64,000 nucleotides of DNA from Iodidimonas muriae (lineage in GTDB: Bacteria > Pseudomonadota > Alphaproteobacteria > Sphingomonadales > Rhodothalassiaceae), in assembly GCF_014647255.1 (NCBI RefSeq), contig NZ_BMOV01000002.1:1-64000 (forward strand), given 5' to 3'. Under the pieces are notes generated by a model that was not told where the DNA came from, searched no databases, and saw only the letters and a list, made by a program, of their open reading frames with translations. Of the stretch, positions 45,966 through 54,668 are shown piece by piece. Position numbers and translations under genes: made by a program. Numbering within the stretch: position 1 is the first letter of the stretch; each line of letters starts with the position of its first letter.

Positions 45966-46604
45966 ATGAGCCGCTTTCATCTGCTTGCCGGACTGGTCGT
46001 TTTGCTTTTGCCTGCAATCTTGCCAGCACCCGGTTCGCACAGCGCCGTAACGCCGCCGTCCCACCTGCCGGTCATGGCAATGGAGGGACCGGTCGAGCCA
46101 ACCCCGCAAAAAGCCCCCGCAAGCTTGCTGGAGGCCATCGCGCTGGTGGAACGCCGCCTTCCCCCCAAACTTGAAGGGGAAGCCCGGTGTCTGGCGCAAG
46201 CGGTGTATTTTGAAGCCCGGTCCGAGCCGGTGAAAGGGCAGCTTGCCGTGGCGCAGGTGGTGCTCAACCGGGTAGAAAGCCCGCTTTGGCCCAATTCCAT
46301 TTGTACTGTGGTGTTCCAAAATGAACATCGCCCAAACCGATGCCAGTTTTCTTTCGCCTGTGATGGCCTGTCGGATAATCCGCACAATCAGGTTGCATGG
46401 CAAGAATCACGCTTGGTGGCCGCCGTGGCTCTGGAACGGATGTGGCACGATATGTCGGATCAGGCCACCCATTATCATGCGGATTATGTAGCCCCTTACT
46501 GGAAAGACCATATGCGCAAGACCGCGCAATATGGCCGCCATGTCTTCTACCAGGATCAACGGCAAGCCAGTTTGATGATCCATGCGGCAACCGGAGGCAA
46601 CTGA
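45966..46604 (+). CDS. Exported cell wall hydrolase, SleB/Hydrolase_2 family
   Basis: A 212-residue protein with a signal peptide (MSRFHLLAGLVVLLLPAILPAP, about 1-25) and a Pro-rich stretch (about 27-55), then a SleB-type lytic domain: CLAQAVYFEARSEPVKGQLAVAQVVLNRV contains the conserved catalytic Glu, followed by CTVVFQNEH and CQFSFACDG. Such enzymes cleave peptidoglycan in the periplasm. The ribosome-binding site AAAGGGAAAG supports the start. It is a single gene, with the 126 bp after it empty. Confidence 0.85.
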   Translation: MSRFHLLAGLVVLLLPAILPAPGSHSAVTPPSHLPVMAMEGPVEPTPQKAPASLLEAIALVERRLPPKLEGEARCLAQAVYFEARSEPVKGQLAVAQVVLNRVESPLWPNSICTVVFQNEHRPNRCQFSFACDGLSDNPHNQVAWQESRLVAAVALERMWHDMSDQATHYHADYVAPYWKDHMRKTAQYGRHVFYQDQRQASLMIHAATGGN

Positions 46605-46730
46605 CCGGATCAAGCGATCGGCCTTGCGTTTCAAAGCCGGAAAGATTTTATTAAAGGGCGATGGATTATCCTGCCGGACGGATCGTTTCCAAGCGCAGAT
46701 GCGCCCACCTTCTTTCCCTGTAACACCCGG

Positions 46731-48059
46731 ATGAGTATGCCTAAGTCATCAGGTGCCGCTTTCTCCAAAGCTTCCGTAGAAGAGCGCTTGCTGGAATATG
46801 CACGCCGGCTAAACCGGCATCGCAAGGACCGCCATGCCTTGCGCTTGCCCCTGTCTGCATTAGAGCCAGCGTCACGCAGCCCTGCGGTTCTACGATCTGT
46901 GGAGCAACCCTTGCGGGCGATCTTGAAAACCCATGAGGGAGAGCTGTTTCGGCTAAAACGGGGCGATATTATCTGCATTGCCCGCGCTCCCAAAAGCCTG
47001 TTCGATGAAGCGCTATTGAAAATCGCATTTCTGCTGCGCGACGATCCGGTCTTGAAACAAGCCATTGATGACGGCACCGAAGATCGCCTGCTGCGCGATT
47101 TTTATGTGTTGTCCTCGGCAAGCGATTATGACCGCTTCCTTGAAATGGCACAGACAGCCCATGATACGAATAAGAACCCACAACCCGCACAAGACCGGCA
47201 TTTTTCCAGCTTTGCGCTCACCCCGCCGCTTGGCGATAATTCAAAAACAGCCCCGCCAAAGCCACAGATGATCACCCCCTTGCCCGAAGGGGGCATCATC
47301 ACGCCACGGGAAAAACCGGCCCCGCCGCCGAAATCCATGGACGCATCGGCCTTTTCGCAGCTTGAACGGGCCCTTTTGGTGACGGATGTGGGGCGCTTCG
47401 TGCTGCCCAGTCCGGTGCGGATGCTGCGAAAAAACGGGATGGGGCCTGCTTTGATGCGCCTTTATCGCGTGGACCGCGCCCAATTGGCAAAAGCGCTTGT
47501 GCCCGACCATGATCTTGTCACCGCATCGTGGTTTTCCACCAGATTATCCGATCTATTGGCCCGGCGCTTATTTGCCTGCGATCTGAATCTGGAAGGGCGC
47601 GATCTGCAAGCGGTTATTCTGAGCGCCAGCATCGGCAGTCTGAAGGCTGGCGGCGTGGCACATATTCTCAATACCGTCCCGGCTTTACGGAAGCTCAGTG
47701 CCTGTCGATTGGTTTTTGCCATCGATGCAGCCGATGCCTTCGCCGATCCCTTTGAATATTTTCAGGTCCATCAAGCCTTGCACGACCATAATCTGGGTTG
47801 TGCCCTGACAGGCTATGATCCTTTGATCTATGCCATGCGCGATCCGCAACTTTTCCCAAGCGATTTTGACAGCATCGATTGGCGGCTATTGCGCCTGTGG
47901 GAAGAAAGCTATCCGGAAAAAATGGATGCCATCGCCCATGCCATCAATACCAACGACCCCGCACAGTTGATCCTGGACCATTGCGATGGACCCGATGCCC
48001 TTAATCTGGGAACCGGGCTTGGCTTTCGTTTGTTTTGTGGGCCGGCGCTGACATCTTAG
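46731..48059 (+). CDS. Degenerate GGDEF/EAL-like protein, function unknown
   Basis: A 442-residue soluble protein not recognised as a named family. Residues about 50-145 (GELFRLKRGDIICIARAPKSLFDEALLKIAFLLRDDP) follow the GGDEF pattern around the active loop, with RGD where GGDEF should be. A Pro-rich linker (150-205) follows. The C-terminal part reads like an EAL domain: CRLVFAIDAADAFADPFEYF, LHDHNLGCALTGYDPL where DDFGTG is normal, FPSDFDSIDW for the LPxDxxKID segment, and the end GFRLFCGPAL. The EAL and metal-binding residues are missing, so it should not make or cleave c-di-GMP. It may be a binding or scaffold protein. Convergent with regA (7 bp). Confidence 0.6.
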   Translation: MSMPKSSGAAFSKASVEERLLEYARRLNRHRKDRHALRLPLSALEPASRSPAVLRSVEQPLRAILKTHEGELFRLKRGDIICIARAPKSLFDEALLKIAFLLRDDPVLKQAIDDGTEDRLLRDFYVLSSASDYDRFLEMAQTAHDTNKNPQPAQDRHFSSFALTPPLGDNSKTAPPKPQMITPLPEGGIITPREKPAPPPKSMDASAFSQLERALLVTDVGRFVLPSPVRMLRKNGMGPALMRLYRVDRAQLAKALVPDHDLVTASWFSTRLSDLLARRLFACDLNLEGRDLQAVILSASIGSLKAGGVAHILNTVPALRKLSACRLVFAIDAADAFADPFEYFQVHQALHDHNLGCALTGYDPLIYAMRDPQLFPSDFDSIDWRLLRLWEESYPEKMDAIAHAINTNDPAQLILDHCDGPDALNLGTGLGFRLFCGPALTS

Positions 48060-48066
48060 CGGCGGA

Positions 48067-48615
48067 TCAACGCGGAGCCCGTTTGGCCAAAATACGCTGC
48101 AAGGTGCGTCGGTGCATATTCAAGCGACGCGCCGTTTCCGACACATTACGCCCGCATAATTCATAGACCCGTTGAATATGCTCCCACCGGACCCGGTCGG
48201 CGGACATGGGATTCTCGGGCGGCGGCGGCGGTGCCGAATCCTCATGCGCCAAAAGAGCATTGGCCACCGCTTCCGCATCGGCGGGTTTGGCCAGATAATC
48301 CACAACACCGGTTTTAACAGCCGACACAGCACTGGCGATATTGCCATAACCGGTCAGGATCACCACCCGCATATCGGGGCGCACATCGCGCAATTGCGGT
48401 ACCAGATCCAGCCCGTTGCCATCTTCAAGGCGCATATCCACAACCGCATAGCCCGGCTTATGCAGATGAGCCAATCGGAGCGCGTCTTCAATCCCTTCGG
48501 CCAGCTGCACCTGAAAGCCATAGCCTTCCATGGCCCGGCCCAAGCGAGCGCGAAAAGGCGGATCATCATCCACCACCAAAAGTTTTCTCTCAGCGATTGC
48601 AGACAAGTCACCCAT
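48067..48615 (-). CDS. regA: Redox response regulator RegA/ActR/PrrA
   Basis: A 182-residue response regulator. The receiver domain has the acidic pair DDD (about 20-22), the phospho-acceptor Asp in YAVVDMRLEDGNGL, and Lys in YLAKPAD. A Pro-rich linker (PPPPPENP) leads to a Fis-type helix-turn-helix, NVSETARRLNMHRRTLQRILAKRAPR, the nearly invariant RegA C-terminus. It controls photosynthesis, respiration, nitrogen and hydrogen genes in relatives according to redox state. It lies 49 nt after regB on the same strand. I start it at 48615; the frame is open upstream into regB. Confidence 0.95.
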   Translation of the reverse strand: MGDLSAIAERKLLVVDDDPPFRARLGRAMEGYGFQVQLAEGIEDALRLAHLHKPGYAVVDMRLEDGNGLDLVPQLRDVRPDMRVVILTGYGNIASAVSAVKTGVVDYLAKPADAEAVANALLAHEDSAPPPPPENPMSADRVRWEHIQRVYELCGRNVSETARRLNMHRRTLQRILAKRAPR

Positions 48616-48664
48616 ATTGGTCAATCCTTTTTCTTGTCGGGTATCGTGGCTCTTATAACCCAAA

Positions 48665-50029
48665 TCAAGTTGTAGCTCCCAATGGATCGCGCCGCCAGAC
48701 AATCCGCACAGATGCACCACCCTGAGGAGCATTGATGAACTGAACACGCGCCCCTGTGCGCTCTAGCAGAGTTTTGGCGATAAACACCCCCAGACCAAGG
48801 CCCGTATCGCCGGTGGCATTGACATGGGCATCATCCTCATCCCCTTGGCCACGTTGGCGGGTAGTCACATAAGGCTCCCCCAGTTTTTTCTGCACCGTGG
48901 GATCAAAACCGGGGCCGTCATCGGAGATCACCACCTGAATCCGCTCTGCGGACCAGCCGATGCTCACATCCACCCGCGTGCGGGCAAATCCCACCGCATT
49001 TTCGATGAAATTGGTCAGCGCATGCAACACTTCGGCCCGCCGGGTAATCACCGGTTGCTTCGTCTCGCTGTTTTCCAAAGGATGGGCCCGCACATGGATC
49101 ACCACATCGGTCAAAAACTCGAATGGCCGCGCCGCTTCATTGGCCAATGCCTCGATGGTTTGAATGGCAAAGGGGTGCGGTGCATCGCCCAGATCCGAAT
49201 GGGACAAACGCTCCAGAATTTGCCGACAGCGCGAAACCTGATCATTGATCAAAGCCACATCATCATAACGAGCGTCTTGTTTTGGCGTTTCGCGCAATAA
49301 TTCACGGGCGGCCAAGGTGATGGTGCCTAAAGGTGTTCCCAGTTCATGGGCGGCGGCGGCGGCCAAGGTGCCCAATTCCGCCAGCTTGTGCTCCCGTTCC
49401 AGCGCTGCTTCGGTGGCCGCCAAAGCCTTTGAGCGTCGCCGGGCATCGGCAGAAACCGTTGCCGCATAAATGGCTAAAAACACCATCGACACCACAAGGC
49501 CGATCCATGAGCCTATCAAATAGGTGGTGGGGATCTGAAGGGGCACATGTCCCCAAGGCAAGGGAAGATGCCAGCGGGCCAGAATCAAGCAAGAAACCAA
49601 AGCCAGTGCCAGCAAAACCCATGTGCTTTTACGCGACAGCACCGTGGCGGAAATGGTCACCGGCACCACAAGAAGAAAAGCAAAAGGGTTGGTCCAGCCA
49701 CCGGTTAGCGATAAAAGCAGCGCCAATTGCACCAAATCAAAGCCCAGATGAACGGTGGCTTCATAGTCGGTAAGCTGTTTTGCCCGTGGATAGCGAATGC
49801 TGAGATAAAGATTGAGCGCCGCCGAGGCGGAAATCGCCATGATCGCCCAATGCGCCTCGAAACGAAAACCCAAGACCCAATGAACGATAGCCAGCGTTAA
49901 AAGCTGCCCGGCAATGGCCATCCAGCGGATGGTGATCAGCGACCCCAACCGCACATAGCTGCCATATCCCGCCGATTGATCGGCAGCGGTTTCTTGCGGG
50001 TTTGACACAGGTGGAGAGAGGCGCATCAT
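48665..50029 (-). CDS. regB: Redox sensor histidine kinase RegB/PrrB/ActS
   Basis: A 454-residue sensor kinase. Six N-terminal transmembrane helices include the quinone-responsive heptapeptide GGWTNPF between helices. The H-box is AAAAHELGTPLGTITLAARE, and a cysteine in QVSRCRQILERL lies 40 residues after the phospho-His, matching His225/Cys265 of Rhodobacter capsulatus RegB, the redox-active thiol. The ATPase domain has IENAVGFAR and DDGPGF/GLGLGVFIAK. It phosphorylates RegA encoded just downstream. The ATG at 50029 is one of two adjacent Met codons. An exported ankyrin protein is encoded upstream on the same strand. Confidence 0.94.
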   Translation of the reverse strand: MMRLSPPVSNPQETAADQSAGYGSYVRLGSLITIRWMAIAGQLLTLAIVHWVLGFRFEAHWAIMAISASAALNLYLSIRYPRAKQLTDYEATVHLGFDLVQLALLLSLTGGWTNPFAFLLVVPVTISATVLSRKSTWVLLALALVSCLILARWHLPLPWGHVPLQIPTTYLIGSWIGLVVSMVFLAIYAATVSADARRRSKALAATEAALEREHKLAELGTLAAAAAHELGTPLGTITLAARELLRETPKQDARYDDVALINDQVSRCRQILERLSHSDLGDAPHPFAIQTIEALANEAARPFEFLTDVVIHVRAHPLENSETKQPVITRRAEVLHALTNFIENAVGFARTRVDVSIGWSAERIQVVISDDGPGFDPTVQKKLGEPYVTTRQRGQGDEDDAHVNATGDTGLGLGVFIAKTLLERTGARVQFINAPQGGASVRIVWRRDPLGATT

Positions 50030-50099
50030 GGGGCTGTCTCTATGGTGGGCACATCCGGGAAAATCCAGGAGTCGCCACCTCACCCCCGGCTTTTATATA

Positions 50100-50684
50100 T
50101 TAGCTTGCATCCATCAACAGGCGTTCCAGATCACGCAAGCGCATGGAGCGGGCGACATCCAGCGCCGTTTGGCCTTGATAATCGGGCATATCCACATTGG
50201 CCCCGGCATCCAATAGCGCCTTGACAGCGCGCGCCTGACGGGATCGCACCGCAATCATCAAAGCCGTTTGCCCCGAATCATTCCCCGCATCCAGATCCAC
50301 ATTGCGGGCCAACAGCATATTCAGGCCCGCCACATCACCCCTACGGGCAAATTCCATCAAAGGTGTCATCTTGCTGGTGCGGTCGGCGGCATTTGGATTG
50401 GCCCCGGATTCCAGCAAATATTCGACAATTTGTTTATCGGCATTGCGGGCTGCGATCACCAGAACCGGCACATCATCAATCGTCCGCACATTGGGGCAAC
50501 GGCATTTCAGCATTTGCGTGCGCAATTCGGCATAATCTTGCTCTTCCACAGCCTTGATCAGCTCATAGGCTGCGGAAAACTGTGCAGATGCCGGGCTGGC
50601 TGTAAAAAATACGCCTAAAAAGGCAACCATCGGCATCCATCCAAGGGCAATAAGACGGGCGGCAGAATTTAAAAACACACGCAT
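50100..50684 (-). CDS. Exported ankyrin-repeat protein
   Basis: A 194-residue protein with a signal peptide (1-35, ending ASPASA-Q) and then about four ankyrin repeats: VLVIAARNADKQIVEYLLESGANPNAAD, PLMEFARRGDVAGLNMLLARNVDLDAGND, ALMIAVRSRQARAVKALLDAGANVDM and ALDVARSMRLRDLERLLMDAS. CRC (about 61-63) lies before the repeats. Periplasmic ankyrin proteins are thought to bind partner proteins, and some protect catalases. It is 70 bp upstream of regB on the same strand, so it may be transcribed with the regBA pair. Its role is unknown. Confidence 0.82.
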   Translation of the reverse strand: MRVFLNSAARLIALGWMPMVAFLGVFFTASPASAQFSAAYELIKAVEEQDYAELRTQMLKCRCPNVRTIDDVPVLVIAARNADKQIVEYLLESGANPNAADRTSKMTPLMEFARRGDVAGLNMLLARNVDLDAGNDSGQTALMIAVRSRQARAVKALLDAGANVDMPDYQGQTALDVARSMRLRDLERLLMDAS

Positions 50685-50838
50685 CTCTCTTCTTTCTTAA
50701 TGGCAAAGCCAAAATGATGTCAGTTCGTCTCATCGACAAGACCAATGATGGCCCTTATATCATGAGCCAAGTCCATATGCTCCCAAAGTGGAGCGTGAAA
50801 GACATTCCATCAAGAGCCATTGATTGAGGTAGAACAAA

Positions 50839-51447
50839 ATGACGCTTCCCCGTATCCTTAGCGCAGCCTTGCTGGTTTGTCTCAGCGCTCTCGGACTTTT
50901 GTACTGGGCGTCACCGGACAGGCAGGCCCCGGCCCCATCGGACCCCGTGCCCATCGGGGGGCCTTTCAGCCTTGTCTCCCATGAAGGAAAAACCGTAACG
51001 GATCAGGATTTCCAGGGCCGCTATATGCTGATCTATTTCGGCTATACATTTTGTCCCGATGTCTGCCCGACCGAACTAGCAAAAATGACCCGTGCATTGG
51101 AACAACTTGAAAAAGAAGGTGTTTCTCTAAAGGCCGTGCAGCCTTTGTTCATCACCGTGGACCCCGAACGGGATGATGTGGAGCAGATGGCACGTTATGT
51201 GTCCTTGTTCCATCCCAGCCTGATGGGGCTGACCGGCTCTCCTGAACAGATCAAAACCGCCACCGATGCTTATCGGGTTTATGCCCAGAAAAGCGGGGAT
51301 GTTTCGAGTGATGCCTATCTGGTGGATCATGCCTCGATGATTTTGCTGATGGACCCCGATGGGCAGTTTGTGGATTTCTTTTCGTCGCGGGAAACGCCCG
51401 ATGATATGGTGGCGGTGATGCGACCCTTATTGAAAGCTGCCAAATGA
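50839..51447 (+). CDS. SCO1/SenC/PrrC copper chaperone
   Basis: A 202-residue membrane-anchored thioredoxin-fold protein. An N-terminal signal anchor (ILSAALLVCLSALGLLYWA) and a periplasmic domain with the copper-binding CPDVCP motif (FGYTFCPDVCP) and the distal His in YLVDHAS; VDPERD is also conserved. SCO proteins deliver copper to CuA of cytochrome c oxidase. In Rhodobacter the homolog senC/prrC lies between regB and regA. Here it is divergent from the ankyrin-regB-regA unit, 154 bp away, which keeps the association. Its stop overlaps the YcgN-like start (ATGA). Confidence 0.92.
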   Translation: MTLPRILSAALLVCLSALGLLYWASPDRQAPAPSDPVPIGGPFSLVSHEGKTVTDQDFQGRYMLIYFGYTFCPDVCPTELAKMTRALEQLEKEGVSLKAVQPLFITVDPERDDVEQMARYVSLFHPSLMGLTGSPEQIKTATDAYRVYAQKSGDVSSDAYLVDHASMILLMDPDGQFVDFFSSRETPDDMVAVMRPLLKAAK

Positions 51448-51905
51448 GCGACAGCACCGACAGTCAGGCCGATGCCCCATTCTGGAAGACTGTGGCATTG
51501 AAAGACATGACCCACGCCCAATGGGAATCCTTATGCAATGGCTGCGGAAAGTGCTGCCTGCATAAGCTGGAAGATGCCGATAGCGGCCATATTTATTATA
51601 CCAATGTGGCCTGCCGCTTGCTGGATCATGACAGCATGCGCTGCAGCCGCTATGCCACGCGCACCCGCTGGGTGCCCGATTGCACGGTGCTAAAACCCCA
51701 TCAGATTGCGGATTTCAAGTGGCTGCCGAAAAGTTGCGGCTACCGGCTTGTCCATGAAGGAAAAGATCTCCCCCAATGGCATCCGCTGATTTCCGGCCGC
51801 CCTGAAAGCGTGCATGAAGCCCATCAATCCATGCGCCACCGCTGGCTTTTGGACGAACGCGAGGCAGGGGCGCTGGAAGATCATATCATAAACGAAGACT
51901 TCTGA
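51444..51905 (+). CDS. YcgN family cysteine-cluster protein (UPF0260)
   Basis: A 153-residue protein with an eight-cysteine pattern typical of CxxCxxCC zinc/iron-cluster proteins: CNGCGKCCLHKLED, then ACRLLDHDSMRCSRY, DCTVLKP and SCGYRLV. The family is widespread and may bind an Fe-S cluster or zinc. Function is unknown in the family. It overlaps the SCO gene by 4 nt, so the two are translated together, which suggests metal handling but does not prove it. Confidence 0.88.
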   Translation: MSDSTDSQADAPFWKTVALKDMTHAQWESLCNGCGKCCLHKLEDADSGHIYYTNVACRLLDHDSMRCSRYATRTRWVPDCTVLKPHQIADFKWLPKSCGYRLVHEGKDLPQWHPLISGRPESVHEAHQSMRHRWLLDEREAGALEDHIINEDF

Positions 51906-51980
51906 GCGGCGACCGGATCGGGCAGGTCGCATCAACGCGCTGCCATGCTATATTGGCATCCTTATCAAGCGGAGACGATC

Positions 51981-52337
51981 ATGTCCGAACGCATCGAAAC
52001 CTATAGCGAATTCTTCCTGTATTATCTGCGGGAACATGCCCGGCCCACAACACGCGCCCTTCATTATCTGGCGGCCTTTTCCGCCTTGGGTGTTTTATTA
52101 TACGGCCTGATCTTCGGGCCTTTATGGATTGCGTTGCTGATGCCTGTTGCGGGCTATGGTCCGGCATGGATTGCGCATTTTTTCATCGAAAAAAACCGCC
52201 CCGCCACCTTCACCTATCCCGGCTGGTCGCTGATTTCCGATTATGTGATGACCGCCTTGTGGCTAACCGGCAAACTGGGCCGCTGGCTGGACAAGGCCGG
52301 GGTTCCGCGCAAGGGTCGCATGGCCGCTCAACGGTGA
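51981..52337 (+). CDS. DUF962 / Mpo1-like membrane protein
   Basis: A 118-residue protein with two membrane hairpins. ETYSEFFLYYLREHARPTTRALHYL, WIAHFFIEKNRPATFTYPGWSLISDY and the conserved His residues (LHYL, AHFF) match the Mpo1/DUF962 family. The yeast member is a 2-hydroxy fatty acid dioxygenase, which depends on iron bound by those His residues. Bacterial function is untested. The ATG at 51981 has GGAGACGATC upstream. Its stop overlaps the stop of convergent pyrD by 10 bp. Confidence 0.82.
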   Translation: MSERIETYSEFFLYYLREHARPTTRALHYLAAFSALGVLLYGLIFGPLWIALLMPVAGYGPAWIAHFFIEKNRPATFTYPGWSLISDYVMTALWLTGKLGRWLDKAGVPRKGRMAAQR

Positions 52338-53392
52338 TCGGCCCCCACCGCTTCCCCAATATGGCTAAAGCCGTCACGTTGCATAAAAGCAATCAGATCG
52401 CGCTTGATCTGTTTTATCAGGCCGGGCCCTTGATAGATAAGCGCCGTATAAAGCTGCACGAGGCTGGCACCCGCGCGGATTTTTGCATAGGCATCGGCAC
52501 CAGACGCAACGCCGCCCACCCCGATCAACACCAGCTTGCCGCCCGTTAGCCTATAGAAATCGGCCAGGATCTCTGTGGACAAAGCCATGAGCGGTGCCCC
52601 GGACAAGCCCCCGGCCTGGCCTTTCTGGTCCGAAAGCAAGCTGGCAGGGCGGCTTAATGTGGTGTTGGAAACAATCAATCCCTCAATGCCCGCCGTCAAA
52701 GCCACTTCGGCAATATCATGGCGATCGCCTTCGGTCAGATCGGGCGCGACCTTGAGAAAAATGGGCACCTGCCTTTGCTGTTGGGCGCGCCTTTCAACCA
52801 AGCGGTCCAGCAAGTTCTGCAAGGCGGCCCGGCTTTGCAAGGCCCGTAAACCCGGCGTATTGGGGGACGAGATATTGATGGCGAAATAATCCGCCAAGGG
52901 CGAGAAACGCGCGATGCCCGTCAAATAATCCGCCACCCGGTCAGAAGAGGCTTTATTGGCCCCAAGATTGACCCCGACCGGCCCAACGCCGCGGGCTTTT
53001 GCAGCGGCCAATCGCGTGAAAGCACGGTCATGGCCGGCATTGTTGAATCCCAGCCGATTGATCACCGCCCGGTCTTTTTCCAACCGAAACAAACGTGGCT
53101 GTGGGTTGCCGCTTTGGGGCTGCGGCGTAACGGTACCGATTTCCGCAAAGCCAAAGCCAAGGGCGCGGATGGCACCGGGAACCCGTGCATCCTTGTCAAA
53201 GCCTGCCGCCACCCCCAAAGGGTTCGAAAAAGAAAGCCCTAAACCGTTGGGACAAATGGCCAAAGAGGCCGCATCCGGCTCGGGTTTTTTGGTATTGCGC
53301 AAGGCCAAAGCACGCACTGTCACATCATGTGCCGTTTCAGGATCAAGCCGGAACAAAGCCTTACGGAAAAGTGGCCAGATATAACCGCTCAC
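52328..53392 (-). CDS. pyrD: Dihydroorotate dehydrogenase (quinone), class 2
   Basis: A 354-residue FMN enzyme that oxidises dihydroorotate to orotate in pyrimidine synthesis, passing electrons to ubiquinone at the inner membrane. The class 2 N-terminal helix is present (YIWPLFRKALFRLDPETAH), with AAGFDKDA, the catalytic Ser in INISSPNTPGLR, FLKVAPDLTEGD, SNTTLSRP and GVGGVASGADAY. Its start overlaps the end of the DUF952 gene by 4 nt, so the two are translationally coupled. Confidence 0.95.
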   Translation of the reverse strand: MSGYIWPLFRKALFRLDPETAHDVTVRALALRNTKKPEPDAASLAICPNGLGLSFSNPLGVAAGFDKDARVPGAIRALGFGFAEIGTVTPQPQSGNPQPRLFRLEKDRAVINRLGFNNAGHDRAFTRLAAAKARGVGPVGVNLGANKASSDRVADYLTGIARFSPLADYFAINISSPNTPGLRALQSRAALQNLLDRLVERRAQQQRQVPIFLKVAPDLTEGDRHDIAEVALTAGIEGLIVSNTTLSRPASLLSDQKGQAGGLSGAPLMALSTEILADFYRLTGGKLVLIGVGGVASGADAYAKIRAGASLVQLYTALIYQGPGLIKQIKRDLIAFMQRDGFSHIGEAVGADHR

Positions 53393-53748
53393 GCCAAATG
53401 CTCTGGTAGTGTTGGAAGACTATGGCGGCCCTTTTCATCCAGTTCCAGAACGCTGTGGGCAATCACCGCATGAAGAGGCAAGGGCGCATAAAGGTGGGGG
53501 AATTTCTGCCCGCCGCGTGCGGCTTCCCAGCGCAAGGCATCCCCGTCAAGGGATGCCACATCAACGCTTAACAGCACAAGGTCGGGCACGGCTTTATAAT
53601 GGCGGTCCAGCGTTTCAGCCACCTGCTCCCGGGTGGAGAAGTGAATATACCCATCGGCAAGATCAACCTCCGATCCTTTGAAATGCCCGCTTTCCTTGAA
53701 GGCCTGCCATTGGGCGGTGCTCATGATCTTGTAAATTGGTGCGCGCAT
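53389..53748 (-). CDS. DUF952 family protein
   Basis: A 119-residue soluble protein. APIYKIMSTAQWQAFKESGHFKGSEVDLADGYIHFSTREQVAETLDRHY and the C-terminal KFPHLYAPLPLHAV match DUF952 (COG3502), proteins with an ADP-ribosyltransferase-like fold and unknown activity. It is the first gene of a two-gene unit with pyrD, an arrangement common in alphaproteobacteria. I begin it at the ATG at 53748; the frame is open to 53814. Confidence 0.85.
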   Translation of the reverse strand: MRAPIYKIMSTAQWQAFKESGHFKGSEVDLADGYIHFSTREQVAETLDRHYKAVPDLVLLSVDVASLDGDALRWEAARGGQKFPHLYAPLPLHAVIAHSVLELDEKGRHSLPTLPEHLA

Positions 53749-53904
53749 GCCAAGGTCCACTACCGTGCCGGGTTGCCTGACGGTTGATCTACCCTGTTGC
53801 GGCAAAAGACGCAATTACAGCGCCATGACATAAGCAAGATTTTATGCCACATCTCACGCACCCCTTATCGGCAGGAGTGCGCAAGATGAGTGGCTTTGAT
53901 TTTC

Positions 53905-54654
53905 TCACTCGTTGATCTGGTCATCGGCGGGTTGCAAAGACACAGGATAAGAGACGGCCATTTCGGTGGCATCGCTGAAATGCCCGCTTCCCGTTGCAGC
54001 GTAAAGCTCATTGTCCGTGCCGTAATCCGGGCTATAGGGGCCGAATGGTAACCCCTGACCCGGGGGAGCCATTGCCATCGCATTTGCCATATGAGCCGCC
54101 GGCGTATAATCGGATTTCGCATTATCGACACCTGCGGTGATAGCCGCGGCAATCATATCTGCAATGATATTCCCCGAGCTCCCCCCCTTTTGTTGTATAA
54201 ACTGCTGCTGATCTTGCCACAGCAAAGCCCCTGTCCGAGCGTCTTTCAACGTATAGAGAAATTCCACCACAATGGAGGAGGATAAGAGAGCATATTGCGA
54301 TTTCCAGTCGAGGATCTCTACATAAAGGATCGCATCCGCCCCGAACAACGACCCAAGAATCGGCGTTTCCGTGCTATGCACCAAATGGGCATCGGCAAGG
54401 CCATCCTCTTCCATCATGCTTCTCACCATATTGGTGGGAAACACATAATAGCCGCGTTCAGCAAGCGGAATCGCCAGCGTTGTAAGAAACAGATCCGCGG
54501 CTTCCGCTTCTTGGGAATGGTTGATCACAGGGACGATCACCACAGACCGGGGATTGGCCTCTCGGAAAAGCGAATAATCTTTTGGTTGCAACGAAGAGGC
54601 ACAGGCCGACAAAAGAATAGCGATCAGCGCCAGAAAAATTGTGTTCTTAAACAT
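53905..54654 (-). CDS. DUF799 (GNA1162-like) lipoprotein
   Basis: A 249-residue outer-membrane or periplasmic lipoprotein. The lipobox LLSACASS gives lipidation at Cys18. PRSVVIVPVINHSQEAEAADLFLTTLAIPLAERGYYVFPTNMV, LGSLFGADAILYVEILDW and TGALLWQDQQQFIQQ are the DUF799 core, a TolB-N-like fold also seen in meningococcal GNA1162. The C-terminal 60 residues are Pro/Ala/Gly-rich and not conserved. It is the last of four genes transcribed together, 14 bp after the DUF4810 gene. The function of the family is unknown. Confidence 0.85.
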   Translation of the reverse strand: MFKNTIFLALIAILLSACASSLQPKDYSLFREANPRSVVIVPVINHSQEAEAADLFLTTLAIPLAERGYYVFPTNMVRSMMEEDGLADAHLVHSTETPILGSLFGADAILYVEILDWKSQYALLSSSIVVEFLYTLKDARTGALLWQDQQQFIQQKGGSSGNIIADMIAAAITAGVDNAKSDYTPAAHMANAMAMAPPGQGLPFGPYSPDYGTDNELYAATGSGHFSDATEMAVSYPVSLQPADDQINE

Positions 54655-54668
54655 ATTGGCGTCCCCCT

